From the IMG/VR virus record IMGVR_UViG_3300023179_000342, positions 1-31,329 of that record: 31,329 nt of DNA; one strand, written 5' to 3'. Position 1 is the stretch's first letter. Every line of letters begins with the position of its first letter. The stretch comes from a virus. A model generated the notes under the pieces. It saw only the letters and a program-made list of their open reading frames with translations. It had not been told where the DNA came from and made no database searches. This document shows, one piece after another, positions 24,199 to 30,108 of this stretch. Position numbers and translations under genes: made by a program.

Positions 24199-24372
24199 TT
24201 ATTTCTTCTTGGCGGTTTTGGCAGACTGTTTAAATGCCTCGGCAGTCGGTGCGCCTTTTGAACCTGGCGTTCTCATGCGTTCAGGGGTCTTGCCTGCAGC
24301 TTTTTGGCGTTCAATGCGCTCTTGCTTGGCATGGATTGAAGCGTACAAACCTGGGTCACCTGGTTTTTTCAT
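24199..24372 (-). CDS. small basic phage protein paired with the DUF6321-like gene
   Basis: A 57-residue protein: MKKPGDPGLYASIHAKQERI, then ERQKAAGKTPERMRTPGSKG and APTAEAFKQSAKTAKKK. The LYASIHAKxERI and RxPGSKGAPTAxxFKQSAKTAKK pattern recurs in small phage proteins, often beside DUF6321-like genes, as here (2-nt gap). The ATG at 24372 overlaps the HNH gene stop (ATGA). Basic and probably unstructured; unknown function. Confidence 0.7.
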   Translation of the reverse strand: MKKPGDPGLYASIHAKQERIERQKAAGKTPERMRTPGSKGAPTAEAFKQSAKTAKKK

Positions 24373-24866
24373 TTGTAAGCCCCTACAGATAAATTTAACG
24401 ATTCATCGCCTAAAAACTTCACAACATCAGCGCACATTTCATAAAACTGATCAAACGTAAAGTCCGACTTCATGCGATTGATTGCCTGACATACCAATAT
24501 CGTGTTTTCAGGCGTGTAACCAATTGCGCTATTTATACGCTCAATTGAAACCGTATCCAATCTTCCAGCATCAAGTGACATCGGACGACCACTATACGCA
24601 CAAATCTTAGCTTGGTTATTCCAACAATCAACCACATCTTGTATGGTTAATGTAAATTCTTGACCACGCTTTTGTGCGCTTTTACTAGCGTTTTGTAAAA
24701 AAACCTTTGCCCTGCCTTCAATTGTAGAATTATTTTTAACCCTAGCCTTTTGGTTACCTATTCTGCAACAGCTTTTGCACCAACTGTGATAACCATCAAC
24801 GGTTTGATTGTGCTTAAAAAACAAATCATACGATTTGCTTTCTTTGCAACGAAAGCATTTTTTCAT
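24369..24866 (-). CDS. HNH/endonuclease-VII-like nuclease with N-terminal zinc finger
   Basis: About 165 residues. The N-terminus has a four-cysteine zinc ribbon (C4, C7, C30, C33) around FRCKESKSYDLFFKHN, the arrangement seen in endonuclease VII-like phage proteins. The C-terminal half has an HNH-type core: ICAYSGRPM (88-96), DTVSIERINSAIGYTPENTI (104-123) and VCQAINRMKSDF (125-136). It would cut DNA, as a homing or junction/packaging-associated nuclease. The frame extends six codons further up, but the ATG at 24866 forms an ATGA overlap with the GroES-like gene. The same overlap occurs at its end with the next gene. Confidence 0.75.
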   Translation of the reverse strand: MKKCFRCKESKSYDLFFKHNQTVDGYHSWCKSCCRIGNQKARVKNNSTIEGRAKVFLQNASKSAQKRGQEFTLTIQDVVDCWNNQAKICAYSGRPMSLDAGRLDTVSIERINSAIGYTPENTILVCQAINRMKSDFTFDQFYEMCADVVKFLGDESLNLSVGAYK

Positions 24867-25120
24867 TCTTCCACAACGGCGCAAATGTCCGCTTCTTGAA
24901 TGATTTGATACATCTGACCATCAATCATGTGGGTGGGCCACTTTAGATAGTCGCCATTCCCATATTTGATGAAGTCACCAATTCGGGTTTCTGTCACCAA
25001 TGGGCCTACAGATACAACTGTTCCCTCATTAAAAGGCTCTTTGTTGTCCACATGGATGATTTCGGACAATGTACGCACTTGGGGGCGTACTACCACACGG
25101 TCACGCAGCGGTTTCAGCAT
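24863..25120 (-). CDS. GroES-like co-chaperonin
   Basis: An 85-residue protein with the Cpn10 fold pattern: LKPLRDRVVVRPQ at the start, a region where GroES has its mobile loop (SEIIHVDNKEPFNE, about 19-32, with an I-I-H-V in place of the I-V-L anchor), then GTVVSVGPLV, GDFIKYGNGDYLKW and EADICAVVEE. GroES has about 97 residues, so this is slightly shortened in the loop. It would cap host GroEL and help fold phage virion proteins, as T4 gp31 does. The first 20 nt overlap the preceding zinc-protein gene. Confidence 0.85.
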   Translation of the reverse strand: MLKPLRDRVVVRPQVRTLSEIIHVDNKEPFNEGTVVSVGPLVTETRIGDFIKYGNGDYLKWPTHMIDGQMYQIIQEADICAVVEE

Positions 25121-25328
25121 TTTTAGGCTTCCTTCCCCTGCGTTTTTCGGTCACTTGGTCGGTGGTGATGTCATACACCTTCAAAGGCAATACTTCAATT
25201 GCCCTGATGGTGTGTTCACCGCACCAATCGGTTTCATGTTTGTTGTGCTGTTCAGGAAATCTCCTGCAAACACCCATGATTTGCATACTTCTAAAGTAGG
25301 CGCAAGTTTTACAATAATTCTCAGCCAT
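25101..25328 (-). CDS. small cysteine-rich, probably zinc-binding protein
   Basis: A 75-residue protein with CKTCAYF (6-12), GVCRRFPEQHNKHETDWCGE (19-38) and a basic tail KRRGRKPKNAE. The C-x2-C ... C ... WCGE spacing is typical of small phage zinc-ribbon proteins of unknown function. It precedes and overlaps the GroES-like gene by 20 nt. The AT-hook-like RGRKP near the C-terminus may contact DNA. No role is assigned. Confidence 0.65.
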   Translation of the reverse strand: MAENYCKTCAYFRSMQIMGVCRRFPEQHNKHETDWCGEHTIRAIEVLPLKVYDITTDQVTEKRRGRKPKNAETAA

Positions 25329-25388
25329 TCAAACTACCTTTTGTTTGGTTAGAAATCCCTTCGGTCTGCACACCGTTGGGGTTTCGCT

Positions 25389-25589
25389 TTATTGACAGGA
25401 TTTGCGATCGTGTGTGTAGCAAACGCCATTCATGCGTCCACCCTCAAACTTCATGTCTTTGCCGGTTTTATTGGTCATAGCGTCAGGAATGCGCTTTTTA
25501 GCCATGCCTTCTTCGCCTGATTTCATGTCTTTGGCAGGGCTGCCCTTCATCATGAAAGCATTGCCGTATTTTCCGTTGAACTTTTCCAT
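25389..25589 (-). CDS. small basic protein of unknown function
   Basis: A 66-residue protein rich in Lys, Gly and Met: MEKFNGKYGNAFMMKGSPAK, then KKRIPDAMTNKTGKDMKFEG and GRMNGVCYTHDRKSCQ. Not recognised. It lies 3 nt downstream of the DUF5856-like gene and is followed by a 60-nt gap, in which no convincing promoter or terminator was seen. The composition resembles the other small basic proteins in this cluster. Confidence 0.55.
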   Translation of the reverse strand: MEKFNGKYGNAFMMKGSPAKDMKSGEEGMAKKRIPDAMTNKTGKDMKFEGGRMNGVCYTHDRKSCQ

Positions 25590-25592
25590 AAA

Positions 25593-25958
25593 TCACCTCA
25601 AGGTTAGTAAGTAAAGAGTTGAATTGATTAAATCTGCAATTTCATCCACCAAGTTTTGCAATTCCGTGTCTTGGGGGATTTCTTGCCTTGCTTCCTCTAC
25701 AAAACCCTTGAGTTGGGTCAAGTAGTCTGTTGGGCTTTCCTGTGGCTGATGTAGCTCATCAGGAAAACGCTCCATGCGGGTGTTGTAGCGGCCTTGGTAG
25801 CTTTCTGCAAGCTGGTCGGCTAGGTCAACAATCTTGGGGTAGAACTTTCCTAGTGCTTTATGCACAGGATATTCACGGGTCTGTAAGTGCTGAAAATGCG
25901 TAATCGTCCCTGCGTGAAACAGGGTCGCAATAAATTCCGCAACTTCGGCATTTTTCAT
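25593..25958 (-). CDS. DUF5856-like helical phage protein (ferritin-like)
   Basis: About 121 residues. MKNAEVAEFIATLFHAGTIT, HFQHLQTREYPVHKALGKFY and KIVDLADQLAESYQGRYNTR give a four-helix pattern with His and Glu spacing like a Dps/ferritin-type bundle; this matches a widespread phage family (DUF5856, from memory) without known function. A GTG lies three codons upstream at 25967, but family proteins typically begin MKNAEV, so the ATG at 25958 is chosen. Neither start has a Shine-Dalgarno, and a TATAGT box sits 7 nt before the ATG, so a leaderless transcript is possible. Confidence 0.7.
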   Translation of the reverse strand: MKNAEVAEFIATLFHAGTITHFQHLQTREYPVHKALGKFYPKIVDLADQLAESYQGRYNTRMERFPDELHQPQESPTDYLTQLKGFVEEARQEIPQDTELQNLVDEIADLINSTLYLLTLR

Positions 25959-25973
25959 GTGTTGCACTATATC

Positions 25974-26000
25974 AAAAAAGCGGGGGGCGCAATACCCCCC
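25974..26000 (-). terminator. rho-independent terminator ending the replication/modification operon
   Basis: On the minus strand GGGGGG (26000-25995), a TATTGCG loop, CCCCCC (25987-25982) and then GCTTTTTT. A strong GC-only stem of 6 bp followed by six Ts. It sits 18 nt past the stop of the HNH gene at 26018 and separates the early/replication operon from the small-protein and packaging genes. Confidence 0.85.
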
Positions 26001-26017
26001 TTAAGATGTGGCAACTG

Positions 26018-26335
26018 CTAACCACTAGGTAATGGTACATCAGCAGGCCATAACCCACGTTTACAAAGTAGAAAAACCGTTGATCTGTGGGCGTTGTTCC
26101 ACATGATTTGTCTATCTAGCTTGCTGAGATTCTTGCCTTGGTCTATTTCATAGTGGCAATTTAGGCAAAGCGCAGCCACCAAGTTATCGTCAGCCTTTAC
26201 GCCTCTGCCTTTGCCGCCACCCCAATTGCTGTGTGCCGCCTGCACCATGTGTTCCGCACCGCAATGTTGGCAGGGTAGCTCTGTCACCAGCTTAAGCAGC
26301 TTTCGGCTTCTTACGTACTGGTGCTTGGGAATCAT
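26018..26335 (-). CDS. YbcO/DUF1364-like HNH nuclease
   Basis: A 105-residue protein with PCQHCGAEHMVQAAHSNWGG (21-40), GKGRGVKADDNLVAALCLNC (41-60) and HYEIDQG. C22/C25 and C57/C60 can hold a structural zinc; H35, H61 and E63 are the HNH-type active-site candidates. This matches YbcO-like nucleases found in lambdoid phage ninR-type positions (DUF1364). It may act in recombination or host DNA handling. The ATG overlaps the methyltransferase stop by 4 nt, and a strong terminator follows. Confidence 0.75.
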   Translation of the reverse strand: MIPKHQYVRSRKLLKLVTELPCQHCGAEHMVQAAHSNWGGGKGRGVKADDNLVAALCLNCHYEIDQGKNLSKLDRQIMWNNAHRSTVFLLCKRGLWPADVPLPSG

Positions 26336-27003
26336 AAAAAACTTACTTGTTCTTGTTTTTGCGGTTCAGGCTCAAACAGTTGACCTTGGGCTACAGCTTG
26401 CTCTATGCGCCTGCAGGCAATGTCAAAGTATTTTGTCTCACGCTCTATGCCTATGAACTTTCTACCCATTTGGATAGCTGCCACGCCTGTTGTGCCGCTA
26501 CCCATAAATGGGTCAAGGATGGTTTTAGGATTTCCCGCTTGTTCAATGCACCATCGCATTACTGCGATTGGCTTTTGAGTTGGATGTTGTTTTTCGTCTT
26601 TTAATGCCAACACTCTTGGATAGTTAATCCTTCTTGACGCTTTTTGTTGATTTGTCCATGCAAGTTCAAAATCTGCTAAAGAAAAACCATCTTGCCCTTT
26701 ATCCCAAGAAAGCCATTTCATAGATGGCGGCAACCAATCAGTAAAATAATTTCCACCCCAAACAATAATTGTTTCACCAAGATGCAAAAATAAATCAAAT
26801 GTTTCTTTTTTTGGGCGTTCTTTATCCCATTCTAATTTTCCAAATTGATTCCAACCATTTTTTGCATCATGTTTGCTTTCATGGTAAGAACCTAAAATTC
26901 CATAAGGCGGGTCAGTAATCACCGCATCCACCTTGTCTAAAGTCTGCAGAATGTCCATGCAGTCACCCAAATACAAGGTTGCGTCACCAATTTGAACTTT
27001 CAT
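26332..27003 (-). CDS. DNA methyltransferase (N6-adenine/N4-cytosine type)
   Basis: A 223-residue methyltransferase. Catalytic motif IV DPPYGILG (31-38) precedes the S-adenosylmethionine motif I DPFMGSGTTGVAA (164-176), giving the beta-class order. HPTQKP (140-145) and the FIGIE (183-187) segment are typical. It would transfer a methyl group from AdoMet to an exocyclic amino group of adenine (or cytosine) at a specific site; the target cannot be read from sequence. No restriction partner is seen next to it, so it may protect the phage DNA. AT-rich codon use in the middle (26600-26900) differs from neighbouring genes. ATGA overlaps join it to both neighbours. Confidence 0.88.
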   Translation of the reverse strand: MKVQIGDATLYLGDCMDILQTLDKVDAVITDPPYGILGSYHESKHDAKNGWNQFGKLEWDKERPKKETFDLFLHLGETIIVWGGNYFTDWLPPSMKWLSWDKGQDGFSLADFELAWTNQQKASRRINYPRVLALKDEKQHPTQKPIAVMRWCIEQAGNPKTILDPFMGSGTTGVAAIQMGRKFIGIERETKYFDIACRRIEQAVAQGQLFEPEPQKQEQVSFL

Positions 27004-27326
27004 TGGTGAGATTTGTCCTGCATTCGGTTATTGGCTTGCTGAGTGCGCCAAATCTCTACGTCTAGCCTTGCTGCTTCCAATTCCCACCGCAGGGTTTCTT
27101 CCTGTTCAATTGCCGCAGCCAAGCCTTTAAGAAGCTGTTGATAACTTGGGTCGGCATAGGCTTCACGCTCTTGTGCGTTGGCGGCTTCATAGCCCATAGT
27201 CAGGGCTTCCTTCATTAGCAGGGCTTTTTTGGATTTCCTAAATTCTTCAAGGTACACGCGCTGCGCTTTGGCTGCGCCGTAGGCGGGTGCTTTGTCTCTA
27301 ATGTCTTGCGTCTTTTGCTCAATCAT
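27000..27326 (-). CDS. conserved phage coiled-coil protein
   Basis: A 108-residue helical protein: EQKTQDIRDKAPAYGAAKAQ, RVYLEEFRKSKKALLMKEAL, then EREAYADPSYQQLLKGLAAA and LRWELEAARLDVEIWRTQQA. The layout (YLEEFRKxxKALLM, AQEREAYA, LRWELEAARLxVExWRT) recurs in phage operons with recombination or replication genes, without a known role. ATGA overlaps at both ends. No enzymatic motif. Confidence 0.7.
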   Translation of the reverse strand: MIEQKTQDIRDKAPAYGAAKAQRVYLEEFRKSKKALLMKEALTMGYEAANAQEREAYADPSYQQLLKGLAAAIEQEETLRWELEAARLDVEIWRTQQANNRMQDKSHQ

Positions 27327-27607
27327 TTAATCACCCCTAATGCTCTTAAAGCCGCTTCAGGCCCGTCAACAACAGAAATTGGGCCTTGCCATGTCCCATG
27401 AAATTTAATTTGGTCTTCTGTAAGTTTTTGGCGTGATGGTGATTTGTTGCCATCTTTAACCTCCATCAAAAGGTTTACACCCTTGAACGAAACCAATAAG
27501 TCAGGTACGCCTTTGCCAACGGCAGCCAAGGATTGAACCGTAGCGCCAGCGGCACGTAGAGCCGAGACAACCTGGATATGGTTGGCATCAACCTTCGCCG
27601 CCCTCAT
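27323..27607 (-). CDS. VRR-NUC-like nuclease-fold protein
   Basis: A 94-residue protein with the PD-(D/E)XK-type core VGKGVPDLLVSFKG (30-43) and NLLMEVKDG (45-53), so D36, E49 and K51 are the candidate catalytic residues. An N-terminal helix (ANHIQVVSALRAAGATVQSL) and the tail WQGPISVVDGPEAALRALG fit small stand-alone VRR-NUC-like phage proteins. These are thought to cleave structured DNA. The ATG overlaps the preceding 94-codon frame (ATGA) and the 68-codon frame by 20 nt. Confidence 0.75.
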   Translation of the reverse strand: MRAAKVDANHIQVVSALRAAGATVQSLAAVGKGVPDLLVSFKGVNLLMEVKDGNKSPSRQKLTEDQIKFHGTWQGPISVVDGPEAALRALGVIK

Positions 27608-27794
27608 GCCTCAGCCGATTCATTCTGCTCCGCAGGTCGGCTAATGCCGATTCCCCACGAAACTTGGCTATGTCGGATGACATTTTTTGCCACCACGCTC
27701 GGGCATCGCCCATTTCCATCATACGTTTTCTGTATCTCCTCATCCATTCTCTTGCCTCGCAATCCCTCATGTGTTCTATCTGCTCTTGCGTCAC
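27588..27794 (-). CDS. small helical phage protein with GTG start
   Basis: A 68-residue protein read from GTG, with GGAG 7 nt upstream. MTQEQIEHMRDCEAREWMRR, YRKRMMEMGDARAWWQKMSS, DIAKFRGESALADLRSRMNR. The CEAREWxxRYR and RxWWQxxxxDIxxxRG...ADLRxRM pattern is familiar from small conserved phage proteins, so this frame is considered real. It overlaps the 27604-27888 frame out of phase for 190 nt and the VRR-NUC-like start by 20 nt. Function unknown. Confidence 0.65.
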   Translation of the reverse strand: MTQEQIEHMRDCEAREWMRRYRKRMMEMGDARAWWQKMSSDIAKFRGESALADLRSRMNRLRHEGGEG

Positions 27795-27888
27795 CTACCA
27801 TCTCCAATGCTTTCAATACGATTTGTGGGGAGTAATTTGTACCATCTTTGACCCGATCAAGAATGGCATGGGCTTGGTAGTAGTTCAT
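27604..27888 (-). CDS. small phage protein overlapping the 68-codon gene
   Basis: A 94-codon frame from ATG 27888 (ATGA overlap with the Mom-like gene). The first ~31 residues, MNYYQAHAILDRVKDGTNYS then PQIVLKALEMVGDA, resemble short conserved phage proteins and look genuine. The remaining ~60 residues run out of frame under the 27588-27794 gene and are low in hydrophobic residues, so they may be a by-product of open reading. The frame stays open to 27604, where its stop overlaps the nuclease start (ATGA). Either an overprinted pair or a short protein that has lost its original stop. Confidence 0.6.
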   Translation of the reverse strand: MNYYQAHAILDRVKDGTNYSPQIVLKALEMVGDARADRTHEGLRGKRMDEEIQKTYDGNGRCPSVVAKNVIRHSQVSWGIGISRPAEQNESAEA

Positions 27889-28691
27889 TTTTCGCGCTTT
27901 GGATATGGCTTTAAAAGATGTGAAATGGCCGCCAAATGATTGCGCTCAACGTATTTGCCACCACGAAAAGCAAAATATCGGCCTTTGCTGTGTTGCTTGA
28001 TTTTTTGGACATGGGGAAAATGTTTTTTTATGTTGTCTAACTGGGTGTTTCCACAAACAGCCCTGATGCTTCTAGATGTCCAAATCTTTCCATCAATCAG
28101 CCAACCATCTCTATCTAGCTTTCTGCTTTTTACATTTGGATTACCGTCACGCATAGAACCAACGTAATGAAAACCGCAGGCTTGGTAAATTGTTCCGATT
28201 TCACCCGCAGATTCATCAACCGTTGATGTAACAACTTCGTATTTTTCGGGCAACAACTTCATGCTTTGGCGAATCAGCTTACTTGCGCTATGTGGGTGCG
28301 CCCAATGAACACAAGCGCCACGGCTTAACAAAATCATCTTGCCTTCAAATCCGTACTTGCTCCAATCTGCACCCGCCAATCCTTTTTCCCGTGTAATTTT
28401 TCCAAGGTTTTCAGAGTATTCAGGGCCGTAACAAACTACGCCAGCGCAGAAGCCATTAAAAAAAATGCCGTAGGTGTGCCATACAACAGCAGGCATACAA
28501 CCAAGCCATTCGTAATCAAGAATAATTTTCTCTGCAACTTTGTAGGGAACTTCTTTGACCTCCGCTTTTTTGATGTCAACGTTAATTCCCTCCCACCAGT
28601 TGCCCAACAAATCTGAATCTAAATTTTCCTGCTTTCGCTGTTCACGAATTTGCTTTTGCCAAGAAGTTGTGTTATCCAGCAAAAAATTCAT
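27885..28691 (-). CDS. Mom-like DNA hypermodification protein (GNAT fold)
   Basis: A 268-residue protein resembling phage Mu Mom-family proteins, which convert adenine to N6-(1-acetamido)-adenine and so shield DNA from restriction. Family marks: DYEWLGCMPAVVWHTYGIFF (59-78), AGVVCYGPEY (83-92), then LLSRGACVHWAHPHSASKLI (121-140), VDESAGEIGTIYQACGFHYV (158-177) and a tail with WTSRSIRAVCG. The SASKLI and AGEIGTIYQA segments are the GNAT-like core. Mu Mom is about 230 residues; the N-terminal ~45 residues here are extra. ATGA overlaps at both ends; the upstream gene encodes a putative zinc-binding protein. Confidence 0.75.
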   Translation of the reverse strand: MNFLLDNTTSWQKQIREQRKQENLDSDLLGNWWEGINVDIKKAEVKEVPYKVAEKIILDYEWLGCMPAVVWHTYGIFFNGFCAGVVCYGPEYSENLGKITREKGLAGADWSKYGFEGKMILLSRGACVHWAHPHSASKLIRQSMKLLPEKYEVVTSTVDESAGEIGTIYQACGFHYVGSMRDGNPNVKSRKLDRDGWLIDGKIWTSRSIRAVCGNTQLDNIKKHFPHVQKIKQHSKGRYFAFRGGKYVERNHLAAISHLLKPYPKREK

Positions 28692-29107
28692 ACAACCCTC
28701 AAGGCTTCACGCCATGCCTTTTTCTGAATCACGCTTAATTTTTGGCCAGTTTCTTCACGGTTTTTGAGCTTGTGCGCCCATGCCTTTGGGTCTTTAGGCG
28801 CTTTGAATGCTTCTAAAACGTCTTTAATGGTCTTTTGAGGCGTTTTTTTATAGGGGTCTAGGGGTAGGTAGCCACTCTGCTCAATTTTGCCTTTAAACGT
28901 CTCTAATGTGCCCATCACAACTTTGCTTTTTAGCCATTCCGTGATTTTTGGCCAATCATGTGATTCTGACCATGCGTGATGGCTGCAGAGCTTCATGCCT
29001 TTGTCAACCGACCATTCCATCGGGCATTCAAACGCGCTGCAGAGCAGGTCAAATTTGTCAGGCATTTGCGCCTGTTCGTGCTTTTGTTTGGCTTCGTAGT
29101 AGCTCAT
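28688..29107 (-). CDS. putative zinc-binding protein upstream of the Mom-like gene
   Basis: A 139-residue protein not assigned to a family. The N-terminus has C23, C28, C41, H43 and H44 (LLCSAFECPMEW ... MKLCSHHAW), a spacing that can hold zinc. After that it is helical and basic (GTLETFKGKIEQSG, KAWAHKLKNREETGQKLSVI). It lies between the DUF1376 initiator and the Mom-like gene with ATGA overlaps at both ends. Two roles are possible: a replication accessory (helicase-loader position after the initiator) or, by analogy to Mu Com, a zinc-binding translational regulator of the mom-like gene. Neither is shown. Confidence 0.6.
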   Translation of the reverse strand: MSYYEAKQKHEQAQMPDKFDLLCSAFECPMEWSVDKGMKLCSHHAWSESHDWPKITEWLKSKVVMGTLETFKGKIEQSGYLPLDPYKKTPQKTIKDVLEAFKAPKDPKAWAHKLKNREETGQKLSVIQKKAWREALRVV

Positions 29108-29856
29108 GTTTGCTCCTGATGGTATGCACCTTCAACAATTCGGGGGAATTTGCTTGCCGTGAAAAGAAACTCAAAGTTGGCTTTCCAATCTTTTGATCTT
29201 CCTGTCAGAAATTTGGATTTGCCTACATAAACAAAAAACCAATCAAAAAACTCTAACCCTCTATCCCTGTCTAGCTTGTCGGCAGAAACCACATCACGCC
29301 ATCTTGCCGCCACCAAACGCTTTCGGGAATCGCTGACCACGGTTACTCGAGGAAGCATTGGCAAGCGGCTGTTGTACAGGTCAACAATTTCAGCAATTGG
29401 CGCTGATGGCGTTTTCTCGCTTGGCGAGACAACAAGAACCGTAGGTTCAGTATTTATTAGTTCTTGGTTTATGGTTATTGGTTCTTGGTTAGGTGGCGCT
29501 TCGTTTACGCCTTGTGCACGATTCGTTCTTTTTTCTTTACGTTTCGTTTCACGTTCTATAGCGATTCGTTTATTTGTTTGTGATTTAGAGTGGTACTCAA
29601 GCAACTCTTGCAAGATGCGGTCTTGAACATATTGACCATCTTTATCCAACACAAAAAACCTGCTCAACACAAACTTTACCGCCTCAATTTCAGCCTCCGT
29701 AGATGCCCAAGTCCATTCAAGGGCTTGTTCTAACGTAGGAAAAACCTCACGGTCATAGCACGAATCAATAAGAAGCGTGTACGCTCCGTGCTGCAGCATG
29801 GTCAAACGACCTGCTTTCTTGGCATAGTCGCCAAGATTTCTTTTGTAGTAATGCAA
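29104..29856 (-). CDS. DUF1376 replication initiator-like protein
   Basis: A 250-residue protein. The N-terminal 90 residues match DUF1376: YYKRNLGDYAKKAGRLTMLQ, HGAYTLLIDSCYDREVFPT, then WASTEAEIEAVKFVLSRFFV and RILQELLEYHSKS; this is a winged-helix fold of phage replisome-organiser proteins. A linker (about 105-150) has PNQEPITINQELINTEPTV encoded by near-repeats. The C-terminal part (IVDLYNSRLPMLPRVTVVSD, VGKSKFLTGRSKDWKANFEF) is the usual helical domain. It starts with TTG at 29856, with GGAG 6 nt upstream. It would bind an origin and load replication proteins. Confidence 0.8.
   Translation of the reverse strand: MHYYKRNLGDYAKKAGRLTMLQHGAYTLLIDSCYDREVFPTLEQALEWTWASTEAEIEAVKFVLSRFFVLDKDGQYVQDRILQELLEYHSKSQTNKRIAIERETKRKEKRTNRAQGVNEAPPNQEPITINQELINTEPTVLVVSPSEKTPSAPIAEIVDLYNSRLPMLPRVTVVSDSRKRLVAARWRDVVSADKLDRDRGLEFFDWFFVYVGKSKFLTGRSKDWKANFEFLFTASKFPRIVEGAYHQEQT
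29459..29490. repeat. direct repeats in the initiator linker, possible origin iterons
   Basis: The 10-mer GTTCTTGGTT occurs at 29460-29469 and 29481-29490, 21 bp apart (two helical turns), within an AT-rich stretch of the DUF1376 gene (29440-29500). The sequence between them, TATGGTTATTG, repeats part of the motif. Phages such as lambda carry origin iterons inside the initiator gene, so these may be binding sites for the protein; alternatively they only reflect the repeated NQE-type linker codons. Confidence 0.4.
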
Positions 29857-29913
29857 ATTTTTCTCCGCAAACTCCCTGAAAAGAAACGGACGGCAGGGGG
29901 GGAGTACCCTTTT

Positions 29914-29942
29914 CGGTTAGGAGATCAGGCCCAACCTAGCCG
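29914..29942 (-). other. imperfect inverted repeat between the Cro-like and initiator genes
   Basis: CGGTTAGG (29914-29921) and CCTAGCCG (29935-29942) pair over 8 positions with one mismatch and a 13-nt loop. The minus-strand transcript from the Cro-like gene would fold this before reaching the initiator start. There is no U-tract, so it is not a canonical terminator; it may be an RNA processing, anti-termination or protein-binding site. Confidence 0.3.
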
Positions 29943-29952
29943 TGTTTCAAAC

Positions 29953-30108
29953 TCAAATACTAAACCATTCAGGTTTCAGCACCATTAACTGATATAGCCT
30001 ACCTTGCGGCAGGGCTTTCCATTGCCACACAGCACCTCTAGACACGCCTAATAGACGGGCTAAAGCTGATTGTGACCCTGCAAGGGTGATGGCTTGTTCT
30101 TTTGTCAT
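29953..30108 (-). CDS. Cro/YdaS-like helix-turn-helix regulator
   Basis: A 51-residue protein: MTKEQAITLAGSQSALARLL, GVSRGAVWQWKALPQGRLYQ, LMVLKPEWFSI. QSALARLLGVSRGAVWQWK is a textbook Cro/YdaS helix-turn-helix, with the turn at G-V-S, followed by the short C-terminal segment typical of phage Cro-type proteins. It is the first leftward gene of the replication operon and lies beside a divergent control region with a palindromic site at its own start, so autoregulation is likely. No Shine-Dalgarno precedes the ATG. Confidence 0.8.
   Translation of the reverse strand: MTKEQAITLAGSQSALARLLGVSRGAVWQWKALPQGRLYQLMVLKPEWFSI

Noticed and set aside
29857-29952. A CII-like or other gene between the Cro-like and initiator genes
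   Set aside because: The interval is 96 nt and holds no start codon with a ribosome site and no open frame of useful length; only an imperfect inverted repeat is seen.
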